Assembly: GCF_005221305.1 (NCBI RefSeq)
Contig: NZ_CP039887.1
Location: forward strand, 310,001 to 374,000
DNA: 64,000 bases
Origin: Neisseria subflava
GTDB taxonomy: Bacteria > Pseudomonadota > Gammaproteobacteria > Burkholderiales > Neisseriaceae
Direction of reading: 5' to 3'
Part shown: piece after piece, positions 7,604 through 15,791 of the stretch
Numbering within the stretch: position 1 is the stretch's first letter
Layout of the letters: each line of letters opens with the position of its first letter
Position numbers and translations under genes: made by a program
Notes under the pieces: generated by a model
Told to the model about the DNA's origin: nothing
What the model saw: only the letters and a program-made list of their open reading frames with translations
Databases searched by the model: none

Positions 7604-7664
7604 AGGTCGTCTGAAAAGGGTATATTGGATTCCCCAATACAACCTACCCTTTTTCAGACGACCT
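7604..7664 (-). terminator. Large inverted repeat with AGGTCGTCTGAA uptake dialect
   Basis: Arms AGGTCGTCTGAAAAGGGTA (7604-7622) and its near-exact complement (7645-7664) enclose an inner TATTGG/CCAATA stem. It lies just past the stop of the binding-protein gene and probably ends that transcript, and from the other side that of the ATP-grasp gene. It uses the dialect otherwise rare here, so it may be imported from an N. mucosa-like donor. Confidence 0.65.
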
Positions 7665-7673
7665 CTTTCCCTT

Positions 7674-8651
7674 TTAAGCCAAGAAGAACCCGTTATCCGG
7701 CAGCTTGCCGCCCAAGAGTTTTGGGTTGAACTGCATCAGGATTTCGTAAAACTTCAAAATCTCGTTCTTTACTTCACTGCCTTTGGTTACCGTCAGCCGC
7801 GCGCCGTCCAAGCCCATGACTAGGGCGGGTTCGGGGGCGGGTAGGTAGTTTTTGCCGATTTTCGCCGCGCTTTGGCGGTTGGCGAGTATCCAGTTGAGCG
7901 CGTTTTTCAAATCCTGATGGAAGAGGTCGAACTGCGCCTTGTGTGCGTGGAAATATTCTTCGTTGGCGATGATGCCTGCCATCGGAATCAGCGGTTTGGT
8001 GTCAAACGCCTGCCCCCATGCCTTCACCAAATCAAAGCCGCGCACGACGTTCACGCCCATGGTTTTGCCTTTGAGCATGCTGGCGGTTGCCATCGGTTCG
8101 GGCAGGATGGCGGCGTGGTAGTCCTTGCTCAAAAACAGCCCCACCGCTTCGGGCGGCGTGGCGGTGTAAGTGATGCCGACTTTGTGTGCGTCGATTTTCA
8201 GTTTTTTCAACAAGGCTTGCAGCACGATGTCGGGCATGTCGTTTTTAAACGGCACGAGGATTTTTTTGCCGACCAAATCCTGCGGCGAGGTAATCGCGCT
8301 GCCTTTGCACATCAGCTGCGTGATGCCGTTGGTCAAAATATTCACCATGCCGACTTTCTGCCCTTGGTTGCGCAGGTTTACGCCGACATTGCTCGGACTC
8401 ATCATCACTTTAAATTGCCCGCTCGCCACACCCGCGCGAAGCTGGTCGGGCGAACGCCAGATTTTCAGCGACACATCCGCCTGCTTCGCCAGCTTGCCTT
8501 GCAACGCCGCTACGGCAATGGTGATGCTGGGCATTGCCGGTGCGCCGTACACGGTAAATTGTTCTTTCCCCGCCGCCAATAGCGAAGGCGAAACGCCTGC
8601 CGCTGCCAGCGCGGCGGTCATTTTTAAGAAATCACGTCTTTTCATATCCAT
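7674..8651 (-). CDS. ABC importer substrate-binding protein, Tat-type signal
   Basis: A 325-residue periplasmic binding protein. The N-terminus has a twin-arginine motif KRRDFLK followed by an alanine-rich hydrophobic stretch ending SLLAAGK, so export through Tat is likely. The mature part (TVYGAPAMPSITIAVAALQG, GVASGQFKVMMSPSNVGVNL) has the pattern of NrtA/SsuA/NMT1-like binding proteins. AGGAG is seven bases from the ATG at 8651. The permease and ATPase are on the same strand beyond the 1.5-kb insert, and a TonB-dependent receptor lies immediately upstream. The set could form one outer-to-inner-membrane uptake path. The ligand cannot be told. Confidence 0.82.
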   Translation of the reverse strand: MDMKRRDFLKMTAALAAAGVSPSLLAAGKEQFTVYGAPAMPSITIAVAALQGKLAKQADVSLKIWRSPDQLRAGVASGQFKVMMSPSNVGVNLRNQGQKVGMVNILTNGITQLMCKGSAITSPQDLVGKKILVPFKNDMPDIVLQALLKKLKIDAHKVGITYTATPPEAVGLFLSKDYHAAILPEPMATASMLKGKTMGVNVVRGFDLVKAWGQAFDTKPLIPMAGIIANEEYFHAHKAQFDLFHQDLKNALNWILANRQSAAKIGKNYLPAPEPALVMGLDGARLTVTKGSEVKNEILKFYEILMQFNPKLLGGKLPDNGFFLA

Positions 8652-8708
8652 TTTTTATCTCCTAATTCTTAATAAGCCAGTGTAGGCATTTTTCAGACGG
8701 CCTGATAC

Positions 8709-10628
8709 TCAAAACGCCGCGTGCAAACTCAGCCAATACGTCCTGCCCGGTGCATACACCACGCTGGGGGATAGGGCGAGGACGTGGTCGCCGCTGATGT
8801 ATTCGGCGTATTTTTTGTTGAACACGTTGTTCACGCCCAAGCGTAAGCCGTATTTGTCTTTGATGTTTACGCCTGCGTAAAGGTCGGCAACGGTAAAGCC
8901 TTTGGCGGCTTCGCGTTTGTCTATGCACAGACCGCTTGCCGCGTCAAAATCGCCGCGCGTTTGTTTGGCGACAAAGCGCGTCGCCGCGCCGATGTTGTAG
9001 CTGCCGTGGGCAAAGTAGTTTTTGTAGTCGGCTTGGACGGCGGCTTCAAACGGGCGGATTTGATAGAGCGGCCTGCCGTCGGTTTCGTTGTGTCCGTAGT
9101 TGTAGGCGGCTTTGATGCCTGCCGCCCAGTGCGGATTGAAGTTGTAACGCGCGTAGGCTTGCGCGGTGAACAGGCGTGCATCGACATTGCGTGTGATGAT
9201 GCCGCCGCCTTTGGAGGCTGTGCCGCTTTGTCCGTGTGCGCGGTCAAAAATAATCAGGTCTTTGACTTTGTCCGCCACAAGCGTGCCGCCCACGTTCCAG
9301 CCCGTGCCTGCCAACGAGTTCATGTAGCCGTTGTAGTAGTCGTTGCGGCTGTCGGCGGTGAGCTTGATGCGGTTGTGTTTTTCGGTTTTCAGCAGGGGAT
9401 TGCCTGCGATGGCGGCGGCTGAATTTTGGTTCATCAACGCGCCGTTCATGCGGTTTTGTACGATGGCAGCAAGCGAGTTGAAGCGTTCGGTGTTGTCGCC
9501 GATGCGTTCTAAGTGAGCAAGGGAAACGCTGTATTTTTGCGTTTCAGACGGCGTGAAATCGTATTTGATTTCGCCCGATAAAGCATGACGGCGCACTTTG
9601 CCGTTGAAGTCGTAGCCGTAATGGGTTTTCCAGATTTGCTGCGCCGAGGCGAAGGCGAGATTGCGGTTCATCGGATGGGCGGGTTGCGCCGTATTTTTGC
9701 GAACGTCCGCTTCGTTGAGTCCGTAGCTCAAACCCAAGCCCAGTTTGTGTCGGTCGTCAAACTTGTAAGACAAGGTATCGGCAATGCGCCAGCGGTCAAT
9801 GTGCACATCGGCGAAACGGTAGCCGTTGAGGAAGTCTCGCATGGCGGTGTGGGTGTTGCGTTCGCCGTTTTGGCTGTCGTTGCGGTAGCTGACGGCGGCG
9901 GTGTTGTGGAACTTGCCGAAGTCTGCGTCGTGTTTGAGCGAGAAGTCGTACACTTTGCGGTCAAGCTCCACGAACACTTTCTGCTGCGTATTGTTTTGAC
10001 GCAGGGAGTAATTGTCGGCATGGCGTTTGAGTTTGATGACGCCTGCTTCCGCGCTGACCGTATTGCTCAAATCGGCATTGCCCCAACGCGCGTTGAGTTT
10101 GGCGATGTGGCGTTCGGTATCCAATGCATCGTTGACGAACTGCGGCTGGCGGTCATTATTGATGTCGTCGTGCAGATAAGTGAGGCGGTATTCCTGATTT
10201 TCAGACGGCACGAAACCGAGCACCAAAGCTTGATTGAAGCGGCTGTATTTCCAATCAGTATCGCGCCCACCGCCGTCTTTGTAGCCGTTTGCCTTGGTGT
10301 GATTGAGGTTGGCTACGCCGTATACCTTCGCCCCGCGTGCTTGCGCGGTAACGGAGTTATAAAAGCTTTTGCCGTAAAAACCGCTGTTTGCTTTCAGCGG
10401 ACGGAAGGCTTGGTCTATGTTTTCGGTAACAAAGTAATGATCGCTTCGGTCGGTGCGGTCGAATTGGTTTTCTGGGAAATAGCCTTGTGCGGCGGTTGGT
10501 GCAATCGGCTTGGGAGGGGAGAAGGTTTTGACAGGCTGGATTTCGTCAGGGTCTGCCAAGGTTTCGGCAAAGCCGTTTGCAGCGGCAAAGCTGCTCATTA
10601 ACAAGCAAATCAAATGGTTTTGTTTCAT
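8709..10628 (-). CDS. TonB-dependent receptor (OprC/NosA-like), reduced plug region
   Basis: A 639-residue outer-membrane protein. A signal peptide (cleavage near SFAAANGFAE) is followed by about 75 proline- and charge-rich residues, then a long series of amphipathic strands. It ends LRLGVNNVFNKKYAEYISGD and a final strand closing in phenylalanine (WLSLHAAF), the classic receptor C-terminus. The general form resembles the copper-receptor (OprC/NosA) group. The usual ~120-residue plug with its IPGV/RG/DG motifs is not apparent; strands start near residue 95. It lies 57 bases upstream of the binding-protein gene on the same strand, so co-transcription is likely. A Fur-like box sits before its start. 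Confidence 0.8.
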   Translation of the reverse strand: MKQNHLICLLMSSFAAANGFAETLADPDEIQPVKTFSPPKPIAPTAAQGYFPENQFDRTDRSDHYFVTENIDQAFRPLKANSGFYGKSFYNSVTAQARGAKVYGVANLNHTKANGYKDGGGRDTDWKYSRFNQALVLGFVPSENQEYRLTYLHDDINNDRQPQFVNDALDTERHIAKLNARWGNADLSNTVSAEAGVIKLKRHADNYSLRQNNTQQKVFVELDRKVYDFSLKHDADFGKFHNTAAVSYRNDSQNGERNTHTAMRDFLNGYRFADVHIDRWRIADTLSYKFDDRHKLGLGLSYGLNEADVRKNTAQPAHPMNRNLAFASAQQIWKTHYGYDFNGKVRRHALSGEIKYDFTPSETQKYSVSLAHLERIGDNTERFNSLAAIVQNRMNGALMNQNSAAAIAGNPLLKTEKHNRIKLTADSRNDYYNGYMNSLAGTGWNVGGTLVADKVKDLIIFDRAHGQSGTASKGGGIITRNVDARLFTAQAYARYNFNPHWAAGIKAAYNYGHNETDGRPLYQIRPFEAAVQADYKNYFAHGSYNIGAATRFVAKQTRGDFDAASGLCIDKREAAKGFTVADLYAGVNIKDKYGLRLGVNNVFNKKYAEYISGDHVLALSPSVVYAPGRTYWLSLHAAF

Positions 10629-10640
10629 GGCTTATATCCT

Positions 10641-10659
10641 GATAATCATTTTTATTTAT
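10641..10659 (-). promoter_or_regulatory. Fur-like box before the TonB-dependent receptor
   Basis: GATAATCATTTTTATTTAT matches the 19-bp Fur consensus at about 12 of 19 positions, with a perfect left half. It lies 13-31 bases upstream of the receptor ATG, a normal place for iron repression of a receptor gene. Confidence 0.4.
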
Positions 10660-10847
10660 TATGCTCTTAGAGAGAAGTAAAGTAAAGAAACGATAAAGTG
10701 TCTGAAGCCGACAAAACTTTATTGTCGGTAAGGAATGCTTTAGCCTTGAACACAAGCCGATATGGGCTAAAAACTTTTAGAAGAAAGTGTTAGCGAGGTT
10801 TGTATTTGAGTTTTATTTTGCGTTTGTGTTTTCCGTTCATAAAGCAG

Positions 10848-10889
10848 ATAGGCCGTCTGAAAAAAACTCTCTCTTTTCAGACGGCCTAT
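10848..10889. terminator. Inverted uptake-sequence pair between receptor and fumC
   Basis: ATAGGCCGTCTGAAAA and its complement enclose a short loop. It lies between two divergent promoters, so it is more likely to insulate transcription units or serve as uptake sequence than to end a gene. Confidence 0.5.
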
Positions 10890-10902
10890 TGCTGGTTATA
10901 AT

Positions 10903-10921
10903 AATTTTACGAATCATTATT
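10903..10921 (+). promoter_or_regulatory. Fur-like box before fumC
   Basis: The right half GAATCATTATT matches the Fur consensus in nine of ten positions while the left half is poor. It sits about 28-46 bases before the fumC ATG. Class II fumarases need no iron-sulfur cluster and are often switched on in low iron, which would fit Fur control, but the site is only a candidate. Confidence 0.35.
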
Positions 10922-10948
10922 ATTTCTATTCTAATGTAGGAGAAACGC

Positions 10949-12337
10949 ATGAGTACCCGTACCGAACACGACACCATGGGCAATGTCGAAGTCCCATCCG
11001 AAGCCTATTGGGGCGCGCAGACCCAGCGCAGCCGCAACAATTTCAAAATCGGCGGCGAAACCTTGCCGCAGCCGTTGATTTATGCTTTGGCGCTGGTGAA
11101 AAAAGCCGCCGCCGCGACCAATGTTTCCCTCGGCAGGATTAAGCCTGAGCAGGCGGATTTGATTACGCAGGCGGCGGACGACGTGTTGAACGGCAAGCTC
11201 GACGGGCAGTTCCCCTTGGTGGTTTGGCAGACCGGCTCCGGCACGCAATCTAATATGAACATGAACGAAGTGCTGGCGAACCGCGCCAACGAAATCGCCG
11301 GTACGGGTTTGGCGGCGTACCAGCCCGTCCATCCCAACGACCATGTGAACCACGCGCAATCGACCAACGACGCGTTCCCAACCGCCATCCACGTCGCCGC
11401 CGCGATTGAAATCAACCGCCACCTCATCCCCGCCGTCCAAGCCCTGCGCGACACATTGGACAAAAAAGCCAAAGAATTTGCCCCCATCGTCAAAATCGGT
11501 CGCACCCATTTGCAGGACGCGACGCCGCTGACTTTGGGACAAGAGTTTTCCGGCTACGTTTCCCAACTCGACCACGGCTTAGGCCGTCTGAACGATGCGC
11601 TTAAAGATTTGTATGAACTCGCTTTGGGCGGCACGGCGGTCGGCACGGGTTTGAACAGTCATCCCGAATACGCCGAAAAAGCCGCCGCCAAACTCGCCGA
11701 ATTGTCCGGCCTGCCGTTTGTTAGCGCGCCGAACAAGTTTGAAGCTTTGGGCGGGCGAGATGCCGCCGTTGCTGCTTCGGGTGCATTAAAAACGCTGGCG
11801 GCAAGCCTGAACAAAATCGCCAACGACATCCGCTGGTTGGCAAGCGGCCCGCGCTGCGGTTTGGGCGAAATCAAAATCCCCGAAAACGAGCCGGGTTCGT
11901 CCATCATGCCGGGCAAAGTCAACCCGACCCAATGCGAAGCGATGACCATGGTGTGCTGCCAAGTGTTCGGCAACGACGTCACCATCGGCATGGCGGGCGC
12001 ATCGGGCAATTTCGAGCTGAACGTCTATATGCCCGTCATTGCCTACAACCTCTTGCAATCCATCCGCCTCTTGGGCGACGCGTGCAACAGCTTCAACGAA
12101 CACTGCGCCGCCGGTATCGAACCTGTGCCAGAAAAAATTGACTATTTCTTGCACCATTCCCTGATGCTCGTTACCGCGCTGAACCGCAAAATCGGCTACG
12201 AAAACGCCGCCAAAGTCGCCAAAACCGCTTATAAAAACGACAAATCGCTGCGCGAAACCGCCGTTGAGTTGGGCTTGCTGACAGGCGAAGAGTTTGACGA
12301 ACTGGTCGTCCCCGCCGATATGGTTCATCCGCGTTAA
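10949..12337 (+). CDS. fumC: Fumarate hydratase class II
   Basis: A 462-residue cytosolic enzyme converting fumarate to malate in the TCA cycle, with no iron-sulfur cluster. Signatures are TGSGTQSNMNMNEVLANRA (near 97), the HPNDHVNHAQSTNDAFPT region, GRTHLQDATPLTLGQEF (near 186) and the superfamily signature GSSIMPGKVNP (near 317), whose mobile serine is catalytic. An AGGAGAAACGC ribosome site precedes the ATG. A Fur-like element lies upstream and an ATGCCGTCTGAA-type terminator follows. It is a complete, ordinary copy. Confidence 0.97.
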   Translation: MSTRTEHDTMGNVEVPSEAYWGAQTQRSRNNFKIGGETLPQPLIYALALVKKAAAATNVSLGRIKPEQADLITQAADDVLNGKLDGQFPLVVWQTGSGTQSNMNMNEVLANRANEIAGTGLAAYQPVHPNDHVNHAQSTNDAFPTAIHVAAAIEINRHLIPAVQALRDTLDKKAKEFAPIVKIGRTHLQDATPLTLGQEFSGYVSQLDHGLGRLNDALKDLYELALGGTAVGTGLNSHPEYAEKAAAKLAELSGLPFVSAPNKFEALGGRDAAVAASGALKTLAASLNKIANDIRWLASGPRCGLGEIKIPENEPGSSIMPGKVNPTQCEAMTMVCCQVFGNDVTIGMAGASGNFELNVYMPVIAYNLLQSIRLLGDACNSFNEHCAAGIEPVPEKIDYFLHHSLMLVTALNRKIGYENAAKVAKTAYKNDKSLRETAVELGLLTGEEFDELVVPADMVHPR

Positions 12338-12350
12338 GCTTTAATAATGA

Positions 12351-12386
12351 AACATGCCGTCTGAAAATATTTTCAGACGGCATGTT
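12351..12386. terminator. Uptake-sequence terminator after fumC
   Basis: A perfect palindrome containing two ATGCCGTCTGAA-type uptake sequences, followed by a T-run. It serves fumC on the plus strand and abuts the stop of the 12388-12912 gene on the minus strand. Confidence 0.85.
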
Positions 12387-12387
12387 T

Positions 12388-12912
12388 TTATGCTGCGGTT
12401 GTCTTTTTTTCGAATAGGGTAAAAATCATTGGCAGCAGATTGATGCCCATTAGAAATATTATTGAGCTCAAAAATGTACGCCAGGCGTAATGCCACGCCT
12501 CCGTTCTGTCTGCTTGGGGTAGGAGCGATGCAGAATAGCGGTTGTGTAGGGTTTTTGCGGTGTCATTGTTGTCCAAATAGTCCAAGGAAAGTACCAATAA
12601 TTTGCCCGTGTCTTTGTGTTGTAAGAATTTGGCATGTTCAACCCAGATACCCGGCTTGGCCTGTTCGCATAAAGATTCAATGCCGACGCAAGAGGCCAAG
12701 CTGTTTTGGTTGTTTTGCAAAATCGACAGCTCGCTTTTTTCAGCCTGCATGACTGCGGAGGAGGTTTGATGAAGGTATGCGCTCATGCCGTTGCTCTCTA
12801 TTGCTTGAAAATCATGGAGCTGGCTGAATCCGCCATTTTCCCAGGCGACGAATACGGCATAGCATCCGCAGCATAGGCAGATCATGACCAATTTTAAGAC
12901 AATGTTTTTCAT
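12388..12912 (-). CDS. Hypothetical membrane protein with two transmembrane ends
   Basis: I do not recognise this 174-residue protein. An N-terminal hydrophobic helix (VLKLVMICLCCGCYAVFVAW) and a C-terminal one (FLSSIIFLMGINLLPMIFTLF) enclose a soluble region of about 110 residues with two cysteines (SCVGIESLCEQ) that could form a periplasmic disulfide. The topology suggests an inner-membrane protein with a periplasmic loop. It stands alone, convergent with fumC and far from argH. A CTCCTT on the plus strand (AAGGAG in the transcript) lies just before its start, so translation is plausible. Confidence 0.65.
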   Translation of the reverse strand: MKNIVLKLVMICLCCGCYAVFVAWENGGFSQLHDFQAIESNGMSAYLHQTSSAVMQAEKSELSILQNNQNSLASCVGIESLCEQAKPGIWVEHAKFLQHKDTGKLLVLSLDYLDNNDTAKTLHNRYSASLLPQADRTEAWHYAWRTFLSSIIFLMGINLLPMIFTLFEKKTTAA

Positions 12913-13027
12913 CCTTGCTCCTTTTGTTTGAAGATGGCGGCAAAGTCAGGAGGCGTGTTTTCTCATTTGAAGGTAAGTTTAGGTTTTATCTGTTTTTATT
13001 GTGAGATTGAGTGTAATATGGGTAATC

Positions 13028-13061
13028 AAAAGGCCGTCTGAAAATTTTCAGACGGCCTTTT
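13028..13061 (-). terminator. Uptake-sequence terminator after argH
   Basis: A perfect inverted repeat (AAAAGGCCGTCTGAAAA and its complement) lies 20 bases past the argH stop, with T-rich flanks. Confidence 0.85.
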
Positions 13062-13080
13062 ATTGTGTGTTTAGATGGGT

Positions 13081-14460
13081 TTAAGCCAACAATTCACGCC
13101 AGCGTTTGACTTGGAAACGGACTTGTTCAGGCGCGGTGCCGCCCAAGTGGTTGCGCGCGTTTAAGCTGCCTTCGGGTGTCAGCACGCTGTAAACGTCGTC
13201 GGCAATCAAATCGCTGAAGCCTTGTAAGACTTCAAGCGGCAATTCGCTTAAATCAACGCCAGCTTCATCGGCATGGCGCACGGCTTGGGCAACGACTTCG
13301 TGGCTGTCACGGAAAGGCATGCCTTTTTTCACCAAGTAATCCGCCAAGTCGGTAGCCGTTGCAAAACCCTGCATTACGGCGGCACGCATATTGTCGAGTT
13401 TGACGGTAACACCGCGCATCATATCGGCGTAAATGCGCAGCGTATCGATAAGCGTGTCGACAGTGTCAAACAATGGCTCTTTGTCTTCCTGATTGTCTTT
13501 GTTGTATGCCAAAGGCTGCGATTTCATCAGGGTAACCAGGCCGATCAGGTGGCCAATCACGCGACCGGATTTGCCGCGCACGAGTTCGGGTACGTCGGGA
13601 TTTTTCTTTTGCGGCATGATGGACGAGCCGGTGCAGAAACGGTCGGCAATATCAATAAAGCCGAAACGCGGGCTCATCCACAAAATCAATTCTTCGGAAA
13701 GACGGCTCAGGTGAACCATAATCAGGGAGGCGGCAGCTGTGAACTCAATGGCAAAATCGCGGTCAGACACGGCATCGAGCGAGTTTTGGCAGATTTGCTC
13801 AAAGCCCAACAACTCGGCGGTAATTTCGCGTTGAATCGGGTAGGTAGTACCGGCAAGGGCTGCTGCGCCGAGCGGCATACGGTTGACGCGTTTGCGGCAG
13901 TCGGCCATGCGCTCGAAATCGCGGCCGAGCATTTCAACGTAGGCGAGCATGTGATGCCCGAAGCTGACCGGCTGGGCAACTTGCAGATGGGTAAAGCCGG
14001 GCATAACGGTTTCCGCATTTTGTTCTGCCAAATCAACCAAGGCCGTCTGAAGGTTTTGAATCAGGCTTTGAATAACGGTAATTTGATCGCGCAGCCACAG
14101 GCGGATGTCGGTGGCGACTTGGTCGTTGCGGCTGCGGCCGGTGTGCAGGCGTTTGCCGGCATCGCCGATTTTGTCGGTGAGGCGGCGCTCGATGTTCATG
14201 TGGACATCTTCCAAATCCAGCGACCAGGAAATCGTTCCTTCTTTGATTTCTGCTATAATCTCGGCCATGCCCTGACGGATGGCGGAGAGGTCGTCTTCGC
14301 TCAAAACGCCCGACTGTGTCAGCATTTGCGCGTGTGCCAGCGAGCCTTGGATGTCCCATTCGGCCAGTCGTTTGTCAAAATCAATCGAGCCGGTATATTT
14401 TTTGACCAGCTCGGAAACAGGTTCGTTAAAACGGCCTGACCAGGTTTTGTCCTTGCTCAT
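13081..14460 (-). CDS. argH: Argininosuccinate lyase
   Basis: A 459-residue enzyme performing the last step of arginine synthesis, splitting argininosuccinate into arginine and fumarate. Family marks are the start KTWSGRFNEPVSELVKKYTG, the LHTGRSRNDQVATD segment (near 110), PGFTHLQVAQPVSFGHH (near 155) with the general-acid region, and the superfamily signature GSSIMPQKKNPD (near 278). It is divergent from an AlgZ/LytS-like kinase gene. The same argH/kinase adjacency is known in pseudomonads (argH-fimS-algR), so the pairing appears old. Confidence 0.97.
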   Translation of the reverse strand: MSKDKTWSGRFNEPVSELVKKYTGSIDFDKRLAEWDIQGSLAHAQMLTQSGVLSEDDLSAIRQGMAEIIAEIKEGTISWSLDLEDVHMNIERRLTDKIGDAGKRLHTGRSRNDQVATDIRLWLRDQITVIQSLIQNLQTALVDLAEQNAETVMPGFTHLQVAQPVSFGHHMLAYVEMLGRDFERMADCRKRVNRMPLGAAALAGTTYPIQREITAELLGFEQICQNSLDAVSDRDFAIEFTAAASLIMVHLSRLSEELILWMSPRFGFIDIADRFCTGSSIMPQKKNPDVPELVRGKSGRVIGHLIGLVTLMKSQPLAYNKDNQEDKEPLFDTVDTLIDTLRIYADMMRGVTVKLDNMRAAVMQGFATATDLADYLVKKGMPFRDSHEVVAQAVRHADEAGVDLSELPLEVLQGFSDLIADDVYSVLTPEGSLNARNHLGGTAPEQVRFQVKRWRELLA

Positions 14461-14553
14461 ATCAGCATCCTTAAAATATAAATAAAAAAACAGGGTCTAC
14501 GTCTTCAATATAGCAGACCCGTCTATACATTATGAAAGAAAACGGTTGAAATC

Positions 14554-15591
14554 ATGTCTATTATACGTCAAATAAACCAGAATTTCGCAGTGCCGGATTT
14601 GCGCAATTCCGCAACTTTGGTGCGCCTGCTCATTATTTTGTTAATCAGTTTGTTTATCTTTCCGTTGATGACAGTATCGGGGGTGCCTTATCCGGAACAG
14701 ATTTTCCAACATTTTTCATGGGCTTGCCCCGTCATCCTTTTAATTTTACTTAAAGTCTATTTCTTACAGGCATTTGCGCCGTCCCTGCTTCGCTCGCAGT
14801 ACAGCGTTGTGGTTTCCTACGTCTCCAACCTGCTGATTTTCTTGTTTGTCGATTTAGTAATTTTGAAGACAGATCTTTGGTCGTTGATTCAGCACTTCTT
14901 CTTGCTGACCTTTTTTTGTTTCAGTTTCATGTACATCGAAGCGGCCCGCCGCAACAGCCTTGCGCCTTCTATTTCCGAAGCCAGATTGAGTGCGTTGACG
15001 GCGCGTATCCGTCCGCATTTCTTGTTTAACAGCCTGAATGCCGCCATCAGCTTAATCCGTCTGCGTCCGTATGATGCGGAAACTTTGCTGGAGAATCTAG
15101 CCAACCTGTTCCGCGCACAACTGCGCGACGGTAGTCAAAACAGCACCTTGGGGCAGGAAATCGAGTGGGCGCAGGAATATATTGCCATCGAGCAAATCCG
15201 CATGGGACATATGCGTGTACAGGTTATGTGGCAGCACCATGCACCCGACGATGCGGAAACGCCGCATCTGCTGCTGCAACCGCTTTTGGAAAATGCTGTA
15301 TTCCATGGTGTCGAATCCAGCCACCGCCCAGGGATAATTACAGTATTAACAAAATTGGAAAAATCATCTATTTTCATCAGTATCGAAAATCCGTGTGGAA
15401 AAGAACCTAATGAAAATACCAAGCCGCATAAAGGCAATTCTATGGCTCTGCGCAATCTGAAAGAGCGTCTGACTTTGATGTATGACACCGACGCGAAAAT
15501 CAGAAACATCCAATCAGACGGCCTGTTCCGCGTTGAAATCATATTGCCGTACCGTAAAAAATCAGCCGAAGTTTCCCGTCTGTTTGGCTAA
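14554..15591 (+). CDS. LytS/AlgZ (FimS)-type sensor histidine kinase without adjacent partner
   Basis: A 345-residue membrane kinase. The first ~140 residues hold four to five hydrophobic segments. The H-box RIRPHFLFNSLNAAISLI (near 150) is the short LytS/AlgZ type, the N-box is LLLQPLLENAVFHG (near 235) and the G-box is GNSMALRNLKERL (near 295). It would autophosphorylate on the H-box histidine or act as a non-canonical AlgZ-like sensor. In pseudomonads the partner AlgR regulator gene follows directly; here the next gene is acnB on the same strand, so the partner lies elsewhere. It is divergent from argH with a 93-bp gap. Confidence 0.82.
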   Translation: MSIIRQINQNFAVPDLRNSATLVRLLIILLISLFIFPLMTVSGVPYPEQIFQHFSWACPVILLILLKVYFLQAFAPSLLRSQYSVVVSYVSNLLIFLFVDLVILKTDLWSLIQHFFLLTFFCFSFMYIEAARRNSLAPSISEARLSALTARIRPHFLFNSLNAAISLIRLRPYDAETLLENLANLFRAQLRDGSQNSTLGQEIEWAQEYIAIEQIRMGHMRVQVMWQHHAPDDAETPHLLLQPLLENAVFHGVESSHRPGIITVLTKLEKSSIFISIENPCGKEPNENTKPHKGNSMALRNLKERLTLMYDTDAKIRNIQSDGLFRVEIILPYRKKSAEVSRLFG

Positions 15592-15736
15592 AACGCATAG
15601 AAGAGGGCGACTTTAGATAGGTTAGACTATTAATACATTAAATAAAATAGTTTAAATTTATTACATTCAGTAACATAACTGTTCCCATTTTTTGAAAACT
15701 GGTCTATGATGCTTAAAAGGATTGTTTACAATCTTT

Positions 15737-15757
15737 AATTGCAAATCATTTGCAATT
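15737..15757 (+). promoter_or_regulatory. Perfect 21-bp palindrome in the acnB leader
   Basis: AATTGCAAAT-C-ATTTGCAATT is a perfect 10-1-10 palindrome ending 34 bases before the acnB start. Its symmetry and position suggest a dimeric repressor operator or an mRNA stem. I cannot assign the regulator. Confidence 0.5.
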
Positions 15758-15791
15758 GCCCAGAAGAAAAAACAGAAAAAGGAACAAAGAG

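Noticed and set aside
9585..10601. 338-codon open frame opposite the TonB-dependent receptor
   Set aside because: Runs antisense through the receptor gene and has Val/Phe/Ala-rich composition typical of shadow frames.
13273..14439. 388-codon open frame opposite argH
   Set aside because: It is the antisense shadow of a complete argH, has no ribosome site and its translation is low-complexity with no family pattern.
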